This document shows, in pieces, positions 24,347 through 37,500 of a DNA stretch of 64,000 bases (position 1 is its first letter; the number at the start of each line of letters is the position of its first letter). The DNA comes from Casuarina equisetifolia (Eukaryota > Streptophyta > Magnoliopsida > Fagales > Casuarinaceae). The notes under the pieces are model-generated. The model saw only the letters and a program-made list of their open reading frames with translations. It was not told where the DNA came from and made no database searches. Position numbers and translations under genes: made by a program. The stretch lies in assembly GCA_028551475.1 (NCBI GenBank), contig CM052356.1, forward strand, positions 31,337,884 to 31,401,883, given 5' to 3'.

Positions 24347-26660
24347 TCAATTAATAACAAAATGATATCTAGAATCCACGTAGCTCTCAACATCCCAGAG
24401 AAAAGAACCAAAAGTCACTGCCTCCAAGACAAGTCTCTTCAAACCACCAAAGCTAATCTTGATGAGTTCATCCTTAGAAGAATCCACTGTCCCCTCTGGT
24501 GTTATGACAATTTCAGGCCTTCCAAACAATGCCTCTGTATGCTTTTCAATGATGCTAACAGCCTCTTTGGATCTTATTGTGGCATATCTCTGAAGGGTCT
24601 CCCCATCAAATGACATCACATAAGTTCTCAGTCGAGAAGACTTTATCCCATTACCAAAACCCCCAGGACTGATGCCACCAGCAAAGGAAGAGACTTCAGG
24701 ATGCGATGATGCAGCCTCGAAAGAGGCCTCCTCAACGCTGGTTCTCATATTCCCCCCAGTAGATGGCTGAATGTTACTTTCTTCTTCGTCCGATGCATTC
24801 GGGAGTAGTTTCATTGTCTTCTCAAGCTGAAACCTCTGGTCAACACGCTTTAGGAAATATCCATACATCACAGATGCTGCATAAACCTGCCCAACCCTGA
24901 GTTTGCTTATCTGGGCAACAGAGGCTGAATCACCTACACGGTTCCCAAGAATCAGAGCAAGGTGGTTTTGGATCATCTCATAGGCTTCAGCAGAGTGAAC
25001 CTGCTCAAGCTTCTCATCTTGGCTTGGCCATACATCAACTTGGCCAGAAGGATTTGAGGAAGCGGGGCCTACTGAAGGTATCAAAGAAACATTCGCATCC
25101 ATGAATTTCTGCACCACCAGTGCATACAAAATTTCTTCCAAAGCCTTTCTCCTTTCATTTGCCTTAACCTCAGCAATTCTCCTAACAATTTCAAAAGAAC
25201 ATATAAAGAATGTTAGAACCTACCCTATTCATTTACTGCCCAGTCTCATTGTTCAATCTAGGGACCAAATTACTAATATAACATACGGTACACATGCAAG
25301 AAGTTTAAACTCTAATCTAAACTACACTTTGCACAATAACCGTAGGCAAGTCAAATTATGAGACCTCATAAAGTAGGAAAAACAAGAGAAAAGTACTTTA
25401 ATTCACTTGGCTTTAACAATGACCAAACAGAGAATAGGCAATTGGCAACTAATTGTGAAATCTTGAACCAACCTGTACAGAACTAAGTCCGTCCCGGTAA
25501 CAGAAGGTTCATCCTTCTTTTCCTCAGTATCACGATCAGTTTGGAGCTGTTCAAGCTGCTGCTCAACAGCAGCAGGCACAAGATGTGGGTGGCTTATTAG
25601 GATCTGTGACAGAAATTGCCCAATTGGAGACTCCAGCTGAAGTGGAGCAAATGGAGCACTGGACCCTGCTGACTCCCCAGATGATGATGCCCTCACTACC
25701 AAACACCTCCTACTTCCGAAGGCCAAACTCCGATGTCCTGACTTTGAGCGAGAAACTGAAGCATATTGCTGCAAAGAATCAATCACATGAAAAATGAATC
25801 AAGTATACATAAAAATTATAAGGGGGTTTTCTTCAACTCTTTTGTTTTCTGGATACCTTGAATTACTCAAACAGTTACACAGGATGAATACATGAACCCA
25901 CCCTCCCCCTCTTATTCTCATTGGTGCTGCATGTGTTTTTTTCAGAAAAGAGGGAAAAAAAAAAAGAAGAAGAAAAAAACAGAATTTGTCTTCAAAAGTC
26001 TCTACCTTTTATTTGACAGCTCAATATTTTTCACCCACTGACGAGGAATAGAATCCATAAACTCAACCTTGACCACTCACACGTAGTACAGATGTTCAAG
26101 TTCCTAAGAAATACGCAAAAGAATAATCCACAGGAGAACGCTCCATATAATATGTCTTGATCTTATTAACTGAACTAACAATAAAGATACATCTCCTTGA
26201 GCCACATAAGAGGAAATTCTGATATGATCTAATAAGAATATGATAAAACTCAGTTACAGAGATATACTATGGAATCTAACATGGTTCTTCTCAAGGAGAA
26301 AGAAGAAGAATAACGAGTGCCGGAGAATTCCAGCTGATAATCCACAACGAAACCCAACAAACATATTTCTCAAATCTAAAAACCGAAACAAATAAAACAT
26401 ATAAATCTTGAAAAAGTTGCCAAAGCAGGAAATCAGAAAACCATGCATAAGGCGTTTCATCAGAGCAACACGCGTACAATTTCAACCCACCAAACCCCAA
26501 AACGAAGACCGTCTCATACCTTAACCGAGGGCACGAACTTGGTCCCGAAACGCACGAAACTGGCCCCGTTTGCAGCCAAACCATCCGATCTCCCGACTGC
26601 GTTGGACGGTCTAGATATGCGGAACGGAGATCGGACCGCCGTCGCCGTTACTGATTCCAT
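24347..26660 (-). CDS. DUF760 plastid protein, UV-B-induced At3g17800-like
   Basis: Three exons: 26520-26660, 25473-25768 and 24347-25181. They join in phase (141 + 296 + 835 nt) to 423 residues, close to the Arabidopsis At3g17800 protein. Donors GTATGAG and GTTGGT and the two AG acceptors are canonical. Residues 1 to about 70 are rich in Ser, Arg and Ala and poor in acidic residues (MESVTATAVRSPFRIS..., then RRCLVVRASSSGESAG), typical of a chloroplast transit peptide. The conserved core begins PIGQFLSQILISHPHLVPAA and continues over the second splice as LVLYR/RIAEVKANERRKALEEI. The C-terminal DUF760 part includes YVMSFDGETLQRYATIRS and FGGLKRLVLEAVTFGSFLWD. The biochemical function of this family is unknown; induction by UV-B is known only for the Arabidopsis member. 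Confidence 0.95.
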
Positions 26661-29600
26661 TCCCACCTCTGCAAATCCAAGCAAAAAACCACACAATCAG
26701 CAACAAAAAACAGCGAAATAACCCGGACGTCAACAGGTCAAACAGTACCATAGAATACCTTAAGAGAAAAAGCAGGTGAGGAAGATAAACCCTTATGAAA
26801 CAGAGAGAGAAAGTGATAAGAACAGCAACGGAGTTAAGGATATCGCTGAGTTGCAGGATTAGGCGAACTCGGAGGTTTCTATGGGCGGACTCGGTGTTAT
26901 GGGTTCTTTATACAGCTCGTGATGCACATTGTTAGGTGTGGGAAATAAAGGCCTCTGGTGTTCCCGTTTATTACGGAAATACCTTCCGCCGGCCATCTTG
27001 GGCAAGTGTAGGAGAAGTTTCCTTTTAGATTACTCTTTGGTTCCAAGAAAATACTCATGACCGAATTTTCGAATATAAATATGCTTAAAGAGCTTAATTT
27101 TTTATTTTATAACTATTAAGAGAAAAAAATCTCACATTAAATTGAGATTAATTATGCAAGACATTTTATTTTAACACAAATTTATTTTATGGATAATAAA
27201 ATAAGACGAATCACTTAAAAAATAAAATATCTAAACATATTGTTGAAAACTCAATTATATAGACCAAAAGATTAAGCCCATTTATTTTCATGGATCTTGA
27301 TCCTTATTCTTGTTCGTATCTCTTTCATGAGTTTAATATTAGAATATGTAAATTTGGGTACGTGTGAAAAAAAAAAAACAGAAAATGTAGTGATTTTCTT
27401 AGAAACACAAAGCTTGGCTCTAATCAACAAATAACATATGGGGAATTATACTAATTAGTCAATTAATCTCAATTGTGGTGTTGAGTCAAACACTTTTAAA
27501 TATAAGATAATGCAAACATCATCTTCTTTTTTTTTTTGTATGTTAAACTGTTGAGTTAATCCTCTTTCAATTTTCTATAACCTTTTTTATTTCACAAAAA
27601 CTAAGATTAATAATCAAATGTTCTCAATTATTTATTAAAAAGAAGAAGAAGAAGAAGAAGAAGCAATTCTCCCGCCAGGAAGGGATTGATTGGTCATTGA
27701 AAGGTGAAGGAGGAAGATATTTTGTGAGACATGCTTCGGGAAATGTCTAGGTTGTGTACTAGGGACCCAGCTTTGGTTACGTGGTCGATTGTCGTACCGC
27801 GCCTTGTGGTGGCCACAAAATTGGGCTTCGAAAATCCTTCGGTCACAGAGTAATTGGTTTACGCGGCTCGTTCTCAATGGAGCATTCTTTTGTTGTTTTT
27901 GGCCGTAGAATCTCTTTTGCGGTCAGAGGTCATAGTTAGACAATCGTGTCAACGCTTGAGTGGCTTGTCATGCCAATCAACACAATTATATTTTTGTTAT
28001 CTAATGTAATTTATAAAAAAATTAGAGAAAGTCCAATATGAGGTATCATAACATGCATCATTAGCTTCTTGATGTTGATCGAGTACGGTCTTCCGGACAA
28101 GCTAATATTCATGGTTTCATTGCCTTCATCATTGAACAAATTGCTTTCAAAATCGAAGCTAGTCTTTTGCATCAATGACCATAGACAAACTTTTAGTCGC
28201 AATTAAAGTATAAGCATTTCGTCAAACACTTATTTAATTCTATTGAAGCGAGTCTCTTGATAGGCATCGTCAAGTTATTGAATTATTTTGATTCCTGCTT
28301 TCTTGGACTAATTGTGGGCTTTACAAACGTGTGACACTAATTGCAATTGAGAGATTACTTACCTGTGCAACTAATTCAAACTTCTCTTTTCCCACATTCC
28401 TCCTCCATTAACTATATCACTTTCTTCTATTTATAGTACTACATAATATATAAATAAAAAATAAGTAACTCATTTCTAGACACTCGGTCTTGTTAATTAC
28501 ATGGGCTACATGAAATCTACCATAACGCATGCTCTTGGTAAATATATACACGAGTTTTAGTAAATAACATTTAAATCTATAATATATACTTAATGTATAA
28601 ATAGTATATTAAACTAAATTATCACCACTAATCATATATTTATCTTGATTTCATTAACTTAAGTTTCACTTCAAAATGTCCACTAAATGGAAAGAATAAC
28701 AAAACCCATTAGCTCAATTTTAATAAGCTCGATGATGTAGGTTTGCATCAATAAAAAAATTGTAATTCACTTATTTGGATTTATGTCAATAAAACATAGA
28801 TCTATCTAATTAAGCAAGATACGAGGTTCTTAATTATTACATATAGACCAATTAGTGTGGGTTGTCACTTATTTAATAGAACTGTAACGAGTGAGACATA
28901 TTTTAGTAGCACATAAAAGTAAAAGTTGAATCCTTCTTGTAATACTTACAAATGCATGTAAGTATTAAGGTAGAGAAGATGAATCCATAGAAGTTTTATG
29001 GGCTAAAAGCTGGCCTTATGAAATTAGGTTCACAATTGTGAGGGTTAGGCCCATTAAAAATAAAATAGTCATTTTATATATATTTGTTTACTAATTCATA
29101 CCTTTTTGTGGAAGGGTATGTTATTATGTATATACAACTCACATACATGAATTTTCAATAAGTGAAAACGTGAGAATAAGAAAATAGAGAATTTCATAAA
29201 GTCACCACTAAAAACCTTATAAAGTTATTCTTTCTAAGATTTGAATTGATTATTTCATCAAGCTAGTATCTAAAAAAAAATGCAGAGCATATTAGTCTAA
29301 TATCATCAAATATAGTCTAATATCATCAAATATGGATCCAAAGTCAGGTGTGAATCTATCTTTTTGATTAATTTAGAACTAGTCTTCTTGTTACTGACTG
29401 ATTGTTAGATTCTGAGCATTTTAAACTTGTTATAGTCCAATTTTCCTAACAAAAACGTGATATATGATTATGATTTTTTACTTTTCTTTTTTATGTTGGA
29501 GGAAGTCTTTTTCTTTTAATATTATTCTTCACCCAAATCAATACCACCCCTAACATGGGTGAACCCACTTGTCTACCTCACACGTAATGCGGTGCAAGGT

Positions 29601-29938
29601 GCAAGCCACTAAGTTGGGTGGTGGATTAGCTCTTGAATCACTTGTTATCAGTTAGATTTTATTTCAAATATTCAATCCAACAAAAAGAGTAGTTAAACTT
29701 GTTTTTATAATCAAGATTTTACACTTTATTTTATTTTCCAATGAAGTTTCTATGCGTCTTTAAAGAGATTTAGAAATTGCAAGAGGAAAAATAGACGACC
29801 CTTTTCATTTTACAATAAATTAAACTAATAAATATAAGTAAATTACATTAAAAAAACTTTAAAACGATAAGTTTATAGTGCGGAGAAGCCGCTTGAACCC
29901 TCGCCGGGGGAGAGACTGAACCCTTTAGTCCAAGCAGT
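26661..29938. other. Intergenic between divergent DUF760 and SSU72 genes
   Basis: The first 250 bp hold the DUF760 5' UTR and promoter. The rest is AT-rich. A short (AGA)7 tract lies at 27641-27662. A frame at 27635-27877 ends in poly-Ser encoded by that tract and is not convincing. The last 60 bp are the SSU72 leader. No other gene is seen. Confidence 0.6.
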
Positions 29939-32900
29939 ATGAAACTCCGGTATGCCATGGTGTGCTCGTCGAACCAGAACCGGAGCATGGAGGCTCACTC
30001 CCTGCTCAAGAGGGAGGGTTTCGAGGTGTCTTCGTACGGGACGGGCACTCACGTCAAGCTCCCTGGACCCTCCCTCAGAGAACCCAACGTCTACGAGTTC
30101 GGTACCCCGTACAAGCAGATGTACGATGATCTCAGGCGCAAAGACTCCGAGCTGTATCCTCTTTTTAATCTTTGGTTTCCCATGTTTGCCTTCTTCTTGT
30201 TTGTTTGCTTAGAAATTGACGGAAAGTTGAATTCTGATTGTGTATCGTGACCTCGGCCGGTGAGGTTCTGAAAGGTTGAACGGTTTCAAGGAGTTTGTAT
30301 TCCTTTTTTGCTTTTGAAGTTTACCCTCTAAATATTGATTAAGTATTTGTGCTTTGTGGAAATGTTGCTTATTTTTGGTTTTAGAACTTTTTGGTTTTTG
30401 CCTAAGATTATGCAAATTCTGGGTTTTTTCCCCTTGATTAATGAAATTTGTGTGGTTTTTTTTGGATCTTTTTCGAATTCGAACTTTATGACTAGCTATT
30501 AGTATCATCGTAATTTGCTCGGAAAACTTTCTGAATAATCTTTTCCCATCGAGGAGAAATTAGCTAAAGATGAAACATTAAAAGAGAACGTGCTTGGTTT
30601 CATATGTTATTTGATTTGGCCGATTAACTAGTTTATGGGAGCGTAAATTTATTGATAACTTGTTGCTTTCTACCTCTGATTCAAATTCTTTTAGCTTAGA
30701 CTTCTCGGAGTGCAGTGCTTGAGTTTTAGAATCCTTGACAAGAGTATAGCTACAAACGTAATGGCATTTTGCCTATGCTTAAAAGAAATTCAGCGGTCAA
30801 ACTGGCTCCCCAGCGATGGCAAGAGAATGCTGCTGATGGTTTCTTTGATGTGGTATTTACATTTGAAGAAAAGGTTTTTGATATGGTTGTTGAAGGTTGG
30901 TATATTTTCTTTTCCATTTTGACACTTGCATCATATGAACAAATGTTATACGGGGGGAAAGGATAAGATGATTAATAACATTATCGACTGCTTCTCTAAT
31001 TGTTCTTTTTATCTTCTTCTTCCGTTATTTTTTCATTGATTTGTGAATTGGGGGAATACCGAGGCAGCTGTTTTTGGTTGGTCTTCTTTGAATATATTTG
31101 TATAGGACTTGATAATGCTATTAGAACAAATATCACATGATAAAGCTAGCAAGTAGATCTCAGCTTTCAAACTTAAAGGTGAATCTGTTTTAATCAATCT
31201 GGTCAGTTCTGGACATGTGCAAAGACAAGGACCTGGTTAAAATGATTTGTTAAGTTGTATTTATTGTCTTGGGAAAGCTTGTAAAAGGGAAAACATGAAT
31301 CCATTACCTTTTGACCAAATGTTGAGGTTCCGATCTATTAATTACGTCCTGTATTGTCGAAGTGGGACTTGTTGCAGACCTTTTCTTCCTTGTCAAATGA
31401 GTTTCCAAAATAAACTTATAAATGTAATATGCAAAATTTTAGGTTTTTCATTTCTCGAGATGATCTTTCTTAGTAGTTGTATCCCTGAAGAAGCACATAC
31501 TTCCATAGATAGAACGAGATTATGTGCTTGAATGTCAAATTCATTAATTATGAACCAGAGAGATTAAGATATCAATAACTTGATTTAGGATGGATTGCTT
31601 TGCTACCAAATCGATGTGGGAATGCTTACAGATTAAACTCCATTAGGGTCGGGGTCTTTAAGGGTACTTGAGCTTTTGAGAAGCAGAAGCTTGTATCTTG
31701 TTAAGTAACCTAAGGGTTACTTCTCAAAGTAGCTTTGGCTTTTTATATTATTAAGAAGCCGCAGCCCTCCCAGACTACTCTTTATTTCCTGGGATTTTTG
31801 GCATGGTTGGCTTTTGTTATCCAAAATTTTTGGTTTTGAACCTTGAGGTGTGGAAGAATAGATCTGCAGTTTGGGGTCAATGTTGAGGGCTAGTAAGTCA
31901 CAGAAAAGGTAGAATTATTTAGCAGTAATTTCCAGACTGCAACTAATTTATGAGTTTTGGTTGTTAGGATGGAAGGCTTTGGGTAAAATGAGGCTAGGGT
32001 ATTAAATGCAATGTTCAAAATGTTTCAAAGATTTTTTTTGACAAAAATGTTCAACAGGATTTCTGTAATCCTCACAGAAGATTTAGGATTTCAGGAATTA
32101 GATGCTCTTGTGGGCATCAAGCATAGAGTTGCTCATGAATCGTGGCATATTTAGACTTGTGTTACAGCATCATCAATGGGCATAAATTGAATGAAACGTT
32201 CCCTAAAACTTTTTTCTTTTTTTTGTGAAAAGAGTTGCTTTAATATGTTTGCCTAAGGTGAAAAACGGCTACTAATAGTAGAATCACCACTTCTTTCTTC
32301 CTCCGATTCACAGATGGATATAGCCCTCTTGAAACCTAGCTTTTAGAGTCACATCTTGGGATAATATGTAACTTCATCCCTGAATGAGTACTTTTAGGCC
32401 TTTGGCTCTTCTCATTCTGAAATGGGTTTAAAACTACTGAAGTCTTGGAAAGAAAGGATCAACATGTGTAGATCTAAAATAAGACCCTGGACCCATAAGC
32501 TGTACATGTAACAAAATCATGCATTACCTTAGACACCAAGACTTGAAATCAATTAAATAGCCCTCTACAGATTTTCAACTTTTGACTCTAATGTATACTG
32601 GTTTTAAATCTTGGTCTCTAATGATCTGCTCAGTCTCAGCATCACTTTTATCCATTTGTGGCTGTAATTTCGTGTGGTTTTACAAGTCATGGTTAAATTC
32701 AATTTCAGCTTTATGAAGTCTGAACCTTAGGATCAACATATTCAATTTTTACCTAAAGTGAAATGTGAAAAGGGAGGGTTTAACCTTTGTGTAGCCTACT
32801 AAAGGTATTTCAAGAATATCTTTTTGTGCTTTGGAGAATTAAGTTAGAACACATAAGAAGTATGTGGATTTTGCATTGGAATTTGAACTTTTAGTCCAAT

Positions 32901-33317
32901 CTCTAAAAGGTTGGTAGTGATAATTTATTTGTTATCTCCGAGGAGAGATCTTAGTTCTGGTGAATAATTCTTCCTTCTGCCTGTCTGATCACTTTGTTAC
33001 ATTTTGCAGATCTTCACAACCGGGATCACATTCTTATGAAAACTGTACTGGTGATCAACTTGGAGGTAAAAGATAACCACGAGGAGGCGGCCATAGGAGC
33101 TCGGTTTACTTTAGATCTGTGCCAGCAGGTCTGTGTCTGTCATGCTTTATGCTAGTTGTGCTGGTTTGTTACTTATATTAATGATAGACTTATTAAAGGT
33201 ATCTTGTATGCACAGATTGAATCGGCAGAATCATGGGAAGACTCGATTGATGATTTGGTGCTAGATTTTGAGAAACAACATCGGCGGAAGCTATTGTATA
33301 GCATTTCCTTCTACTGA
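29939..33317 (+). CDS. SSU72: RNA polymerase II CTD phosphatase SSU72
   Basis: SSU72 removes phosphate from Ser5 of the RNA polymerase II CTD and works with the cleavage and polyadenylation machinery. Four exons: 29939-30153, 30750-30895, 33010-33128 and 33216-33317. They total 582 nt, or 193 residues, the usual plant length. All junctions are GT-AG and in phase. The low-molecular-weight phosphatase signature C-X5-R is CSSNQNRS (Cys9, Arg15) near the N terminus. Further family blocks are SYGTGTHVKLPGPS, REPNVYEFGTPY, LAPQRWQ, VFTFEEKVFD and LEVKDNHEEAAIGAR, whose Asp is the expected general acid. The protein ends EKQHRRKLLYSISFY. The 2.1-kb second intron shows no nested gene. Nothing is broken. 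Confidence 0.97.
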
Positions 33318-34586
33318 ACCCAATCTTTTAACAAAAATTCCATTGCTGCTGATAACGTTTGTAAAATTTATGTACCAAGTCCATTCCCAATGGAAGTAGT
33401 TCTGTTTCCCATGAAACTTCGAAGCATCTGATCTTTCTCTGTTGCATGTTGTGTTGAATGTCAATATGTTAGTCGTGCTCCCTTTACGTGGAGGTGTATT
33501 TTTCATCTTTTAACCAGTTTTAAAACAGAAAGGGACTATTTTCTAATAACATACACCACTATTTATGAAATTGGTTCTTATGGGAGTGTATTGAATTGTA
33601 GTTGGGTGCATCATGTTGGTAATATACTAATTTGGTATAATTTTTACATATGATGTGTAATAAATGCTCATTTCTTTGAGTTAGTTAGATGTAGACTTTA
33701 TAAGATGGTAATAGAGCTTATAAATATGGGTAAAGCTCATAATCTATATAATGAAAGTGACATCACATGATAGTTTAGTTTAGGTTAAACTATTAAAGTA
33801 AGGGGGTTGTTAATGATATGGATGCTTAATCTTACACATAATAATGAATATCTTATATCTTAGAAGTAACTTTTGAGATAGCATCCATCTCTTCCCGTGT
33901 TGGCATATTTTATTTTGTCTGGTTGTTTTGACACCTAAAAACAAGCCCTTTCCCACACGAGGGTTGAAGAATCTTTGCCCTTTCAGAAGCGATAAAAGAC
34001 CATAAATGATCACGATGTACAACAGTTCATCCGATTAAAACACGGGGATCATATTATTTTATCGCAAGTGAACATAAAAAGAACAAGAAATAAACACACG
34101 AGAAACAAATGAGAACTACCTGACAGCCTGTCACGTCGACCCTCTCTCTGCACAAAGTCCGCCGGACGGACGTCTTCGTTGTTTCTAATCCTTTGTTATT
34201 ATGAGATGGGTCTTCACGTTCTCTGCCCATTGAATTTCATAAATTCTTTAAAAAAAATATATATGATATACTCACATTTTCGTAATATGAGATTGAATAT
34301 TAACAAAATAATATTGCTTCTCACCATAATAATTTGATATAAATCGTATTAAAAAATTATTTGTTTATAAAGTAAAAAATTAATAATAGATATATAATTT
34401 TCATAGCGCCGTGTGATCCTGACATGTTCAACTCCCAACTCCGTTTACTTTTCCGCCAGCACTTCCCCTGTAGCTCAACTGCCTCTCTCTCTCGTGTAAA
34501 GAAGGAGTCCTTTACGTTGATTTTCTTGGTCCACTTTCTCCCTCACTTTCCCAAGCTCTCTCGGGAACCAAACAGCGGGGTAGAAG
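33318..34586. other. SSU72 3' flank and XLG3 promoter region
   Basis: An AATAAA about 340 nt after the SSU72 stop (33659-33664) may be its polyadenylation signal. The segment 34400-34586, with pyrimidine-rich stretches, is the likely core promoter and leader of the following gene. No further gene is seen. Confidence 0.55.
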
Positions 34587-37500
34587 ATGGCGTCAGAGCC
34601 AGCGGCTGCGGCAGAAGAGGAAAAGGCGTGGGAAGATGCTATTAGAAAGATGCTGCCGCCAGGTGCGCCGTTGCCGGACGAAGAGCATCTCGACTACTCA
34701 ATTGCGGTGGAGTACGTTGGGCCTCCGGTTGGCTTCGAAGTCCCCAAGGTTGATCCGCTGGACCTGGACTCTGTCTCCATGCGGGCTTCTGTGGCTTCGG
34801 TTTCGGGTGTGGCTTCTATTCCGGTTGCCATGCCCATTATTCCCAAGGCTGCGAGGTTCAATCGGGTCAGAAATGGAGGTCTTAGTGCTAGCAGAGAGCT
34901 GAACGCTTCACTGGAGAGTCACAGATCGTCTTCGGCTTCGGCAGCTCAGTTCGAGCTACAAGCCACCGAGGAATCCGAATTTGCCAACGGCATTAGAGAG
35001 CTGCATACCGAATCGCAAGGAAAACTTGATGTGGTCGAAGGAAAGCGAGGGCCGGTGGTGACGTTCAACACGCCCAAGGACTCGGAGTACGAAGAGGACG
35101 AAGAGGACGAATCGGACGCATACTCGGAATCGGTGGGCGGATCGCCGGTTTCTGCTGCGACCAACGGAGAGAAGAAATCCTGGAAGAACCGAGGAGTGTG
35201 TAGTAGGTGCAGGAGAGGAAACAGGTTGAGGGAGAGAGAGGCTTGTATCGTGTGCGACTCGAGGTACTGTAGCAACTGTGTGCTGAAGGCGATGGGGTCC
35301 ATGCCGGAGGGGAGGAAGTGCGTTGGCTGCATTGGGCGCCCAATTGACGAGTCGAGGCGGTCCAGACTGGGGAAGAGCTCGAGGATCTTGGCAAGGGTAT
35401 GCAGTCCGTTGGAGGTTAAGATGATAATGAAGGCCGAGAAGGAGTGCGCGGCAAATCAGTTGAGGCCTGAGCAGTTGGTTGTAAATGGAAAGCAGCTGCG
35501 GCAGGAGGAGTTGGCCGAGCTTTTGGGGTGTGCACTTCCGCCCCAGAAGCTGAAGCCTGGTAACTATTGGTACGATAAGGATTCTGGGCTATGGGGAAAG
35601 GTGAAAGAAAATGAAGGATTTGGTTTTAGAGTTTTGTGTTTCGGCATTTTTAAATTGGTTCGTTTTGTACATTTATTTACATGTGGTTGATTGCAGGAGG
35701 GGGAGAAGCCTGATAGCATAATCAGCTCGAAATTGAATGTTGGGGGTAAGCTTCGGCAGAATGCAAGTAATGGGAGCACAAAAGTTTACATAAATGGCCG
35801 TGAGATCACCAAGGTTGAGCTCAGAGTGTTGAAGGTCTGTTTTTTTATTTATGTACGCTGACTCATCATTTCATTTTCCAGTACTTATAATTGCATCAGG
35901 ATTCCTGTAATGCCCTGGATATTGTAGGCTTAATGAACTGCCTAGATTCGAGGTCTGTAACGAACAGCTAAGATTGTGCCACACCATTAAAATCTAGGGA
36001 AATGAAGAAGGATTATGCCGTATCAATAAAATTTAGCGAAAGAAAATGTGAGAAGTAAAAAGAAATGGGAGGCGGACCGTCCCATCGACTATTTAAGGTG
36101 GCTAACTAGCCCCATCAATTGTTTGTAGGTGTTTGGGCTCGCCTGTTGGTTGCTTTGTGAATAGTAGAATCTCCTGGTTGCTTTGTGAATCGTAGAATCC
36201 CCTCGTTAATTGTTTTAAGGAGGCCAGACTCCCACCGTTGGCATGTCTGGACTAATCTAAACAATTGATGGAGATGGTTAATTATCTGAAAAGTAGTTTT
36301 TGGGTATGCGAATACACCCAAAAAGCCACTTTGTTCCCTTATAAGTCACCCCAAACAGGTCTGGTCACCCCATATGGGTTTGGCCGCTTGAACTAGTTGA
36401 TGGAGGTTGCTGGCTGCCCTTAAATAGTTTTTGGGGGTGGTTGATCACTTTGGAAAAGCCAGTGGGACTCACCAGCCACTCATTTCCTTCCATACTCCAC
36501 AAGTTTTCCCTAAACTATGATTTACGCAGCACAGTCCTAATTGTTCCCCAAAATGAATGAATGGCCTGGAAATTTGAGGGTTTGCGGGTCCTTCAATACA
36601 CCCAGGTATTTTCATGAATCTTGAAATCTTATGGTTAACTAAAACAACTTACTCTTTAAGAGTATGTTGATATTGACCATGGCAAAAATGGAGTCTATAG
36701 AGTCATTATAATGGCCTTTTATCTTGCCACATCAGTCCCTAAGTAGAAATTGTCATATATTTGTTCTTGAAGTTTTAACTAATGATTCATGTAATGCATC
36801 AAATTAATAAGAGGTGAATTTTATCATCAAGATAGAAAGAGTAATCCATATATGTGCTTTAGGTAAGCATGTTCAATTTTTGTGCTTCTCTATGCTTTTA
36901 TAAAATGCTATCAACGATACAGTATGTCTTTGATGAAGCACTAGCCTTGAGATCCTGTGTCTGGGTATGTTTTGCAAAGAGTCAAATCAGAGGGGTTAAA
37001 ATAAATGCAAAGCTGAAAGCTTTTTTTCTTTTTCTTTTTTTAAAAAAAACTAGCTATGATTCCACAGAGATATCCTTTTTATTACCAACGTCCACCTCAA
37101 ATATAATATCAGAGATTTAAGATTAACTCATTTAGAAGACTGAAGGGTCAGTGCAGATCGAGTGAAAAAATAAGTTGGAAAAGACTTAGAAAATCAATTT
37201 GACTTGACTTCTTTGATGGAATTTGTTGCGTTGAAATTGGCATAGAGGTGGACTTACGAAGATTTTCAGATTTTGTTTGGGCGGGGAAGCCCTCAGAAGT
37301 ATCTGGGGCAAACTATAACTGATGCCTGCTTCCCTCCCCCTCATCACCCTTGTTGTTTCTACCACATAGATATTGGGAAAAGAAGGTCCAAATACATTTA
37401 TGTAACAAATCTTAAGGGTATGCATCATCTACCTTTTGAAACGTTTTTGAAGTGCATGTTAAGCTGTAGAAGAAAATTGAGTTAGAATCTTGATGGATTC

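Noticed and set aside
10774..33317. Functional clustering of NRPB4 and SSU72, both acting on RNA polymerase II
   Set aside because: They are 14 kb apart on opposite strands with unrelated genes between them, and plant housekeeping genes are not arranged by pathway. Coincidence is the better reading.
34946..35394. Long minus-strand frames within XLG3 exon 1
   Set aside because: Shadows of the real exon, whose plus-strand frame has clear XLG motifs and correct splice phases.
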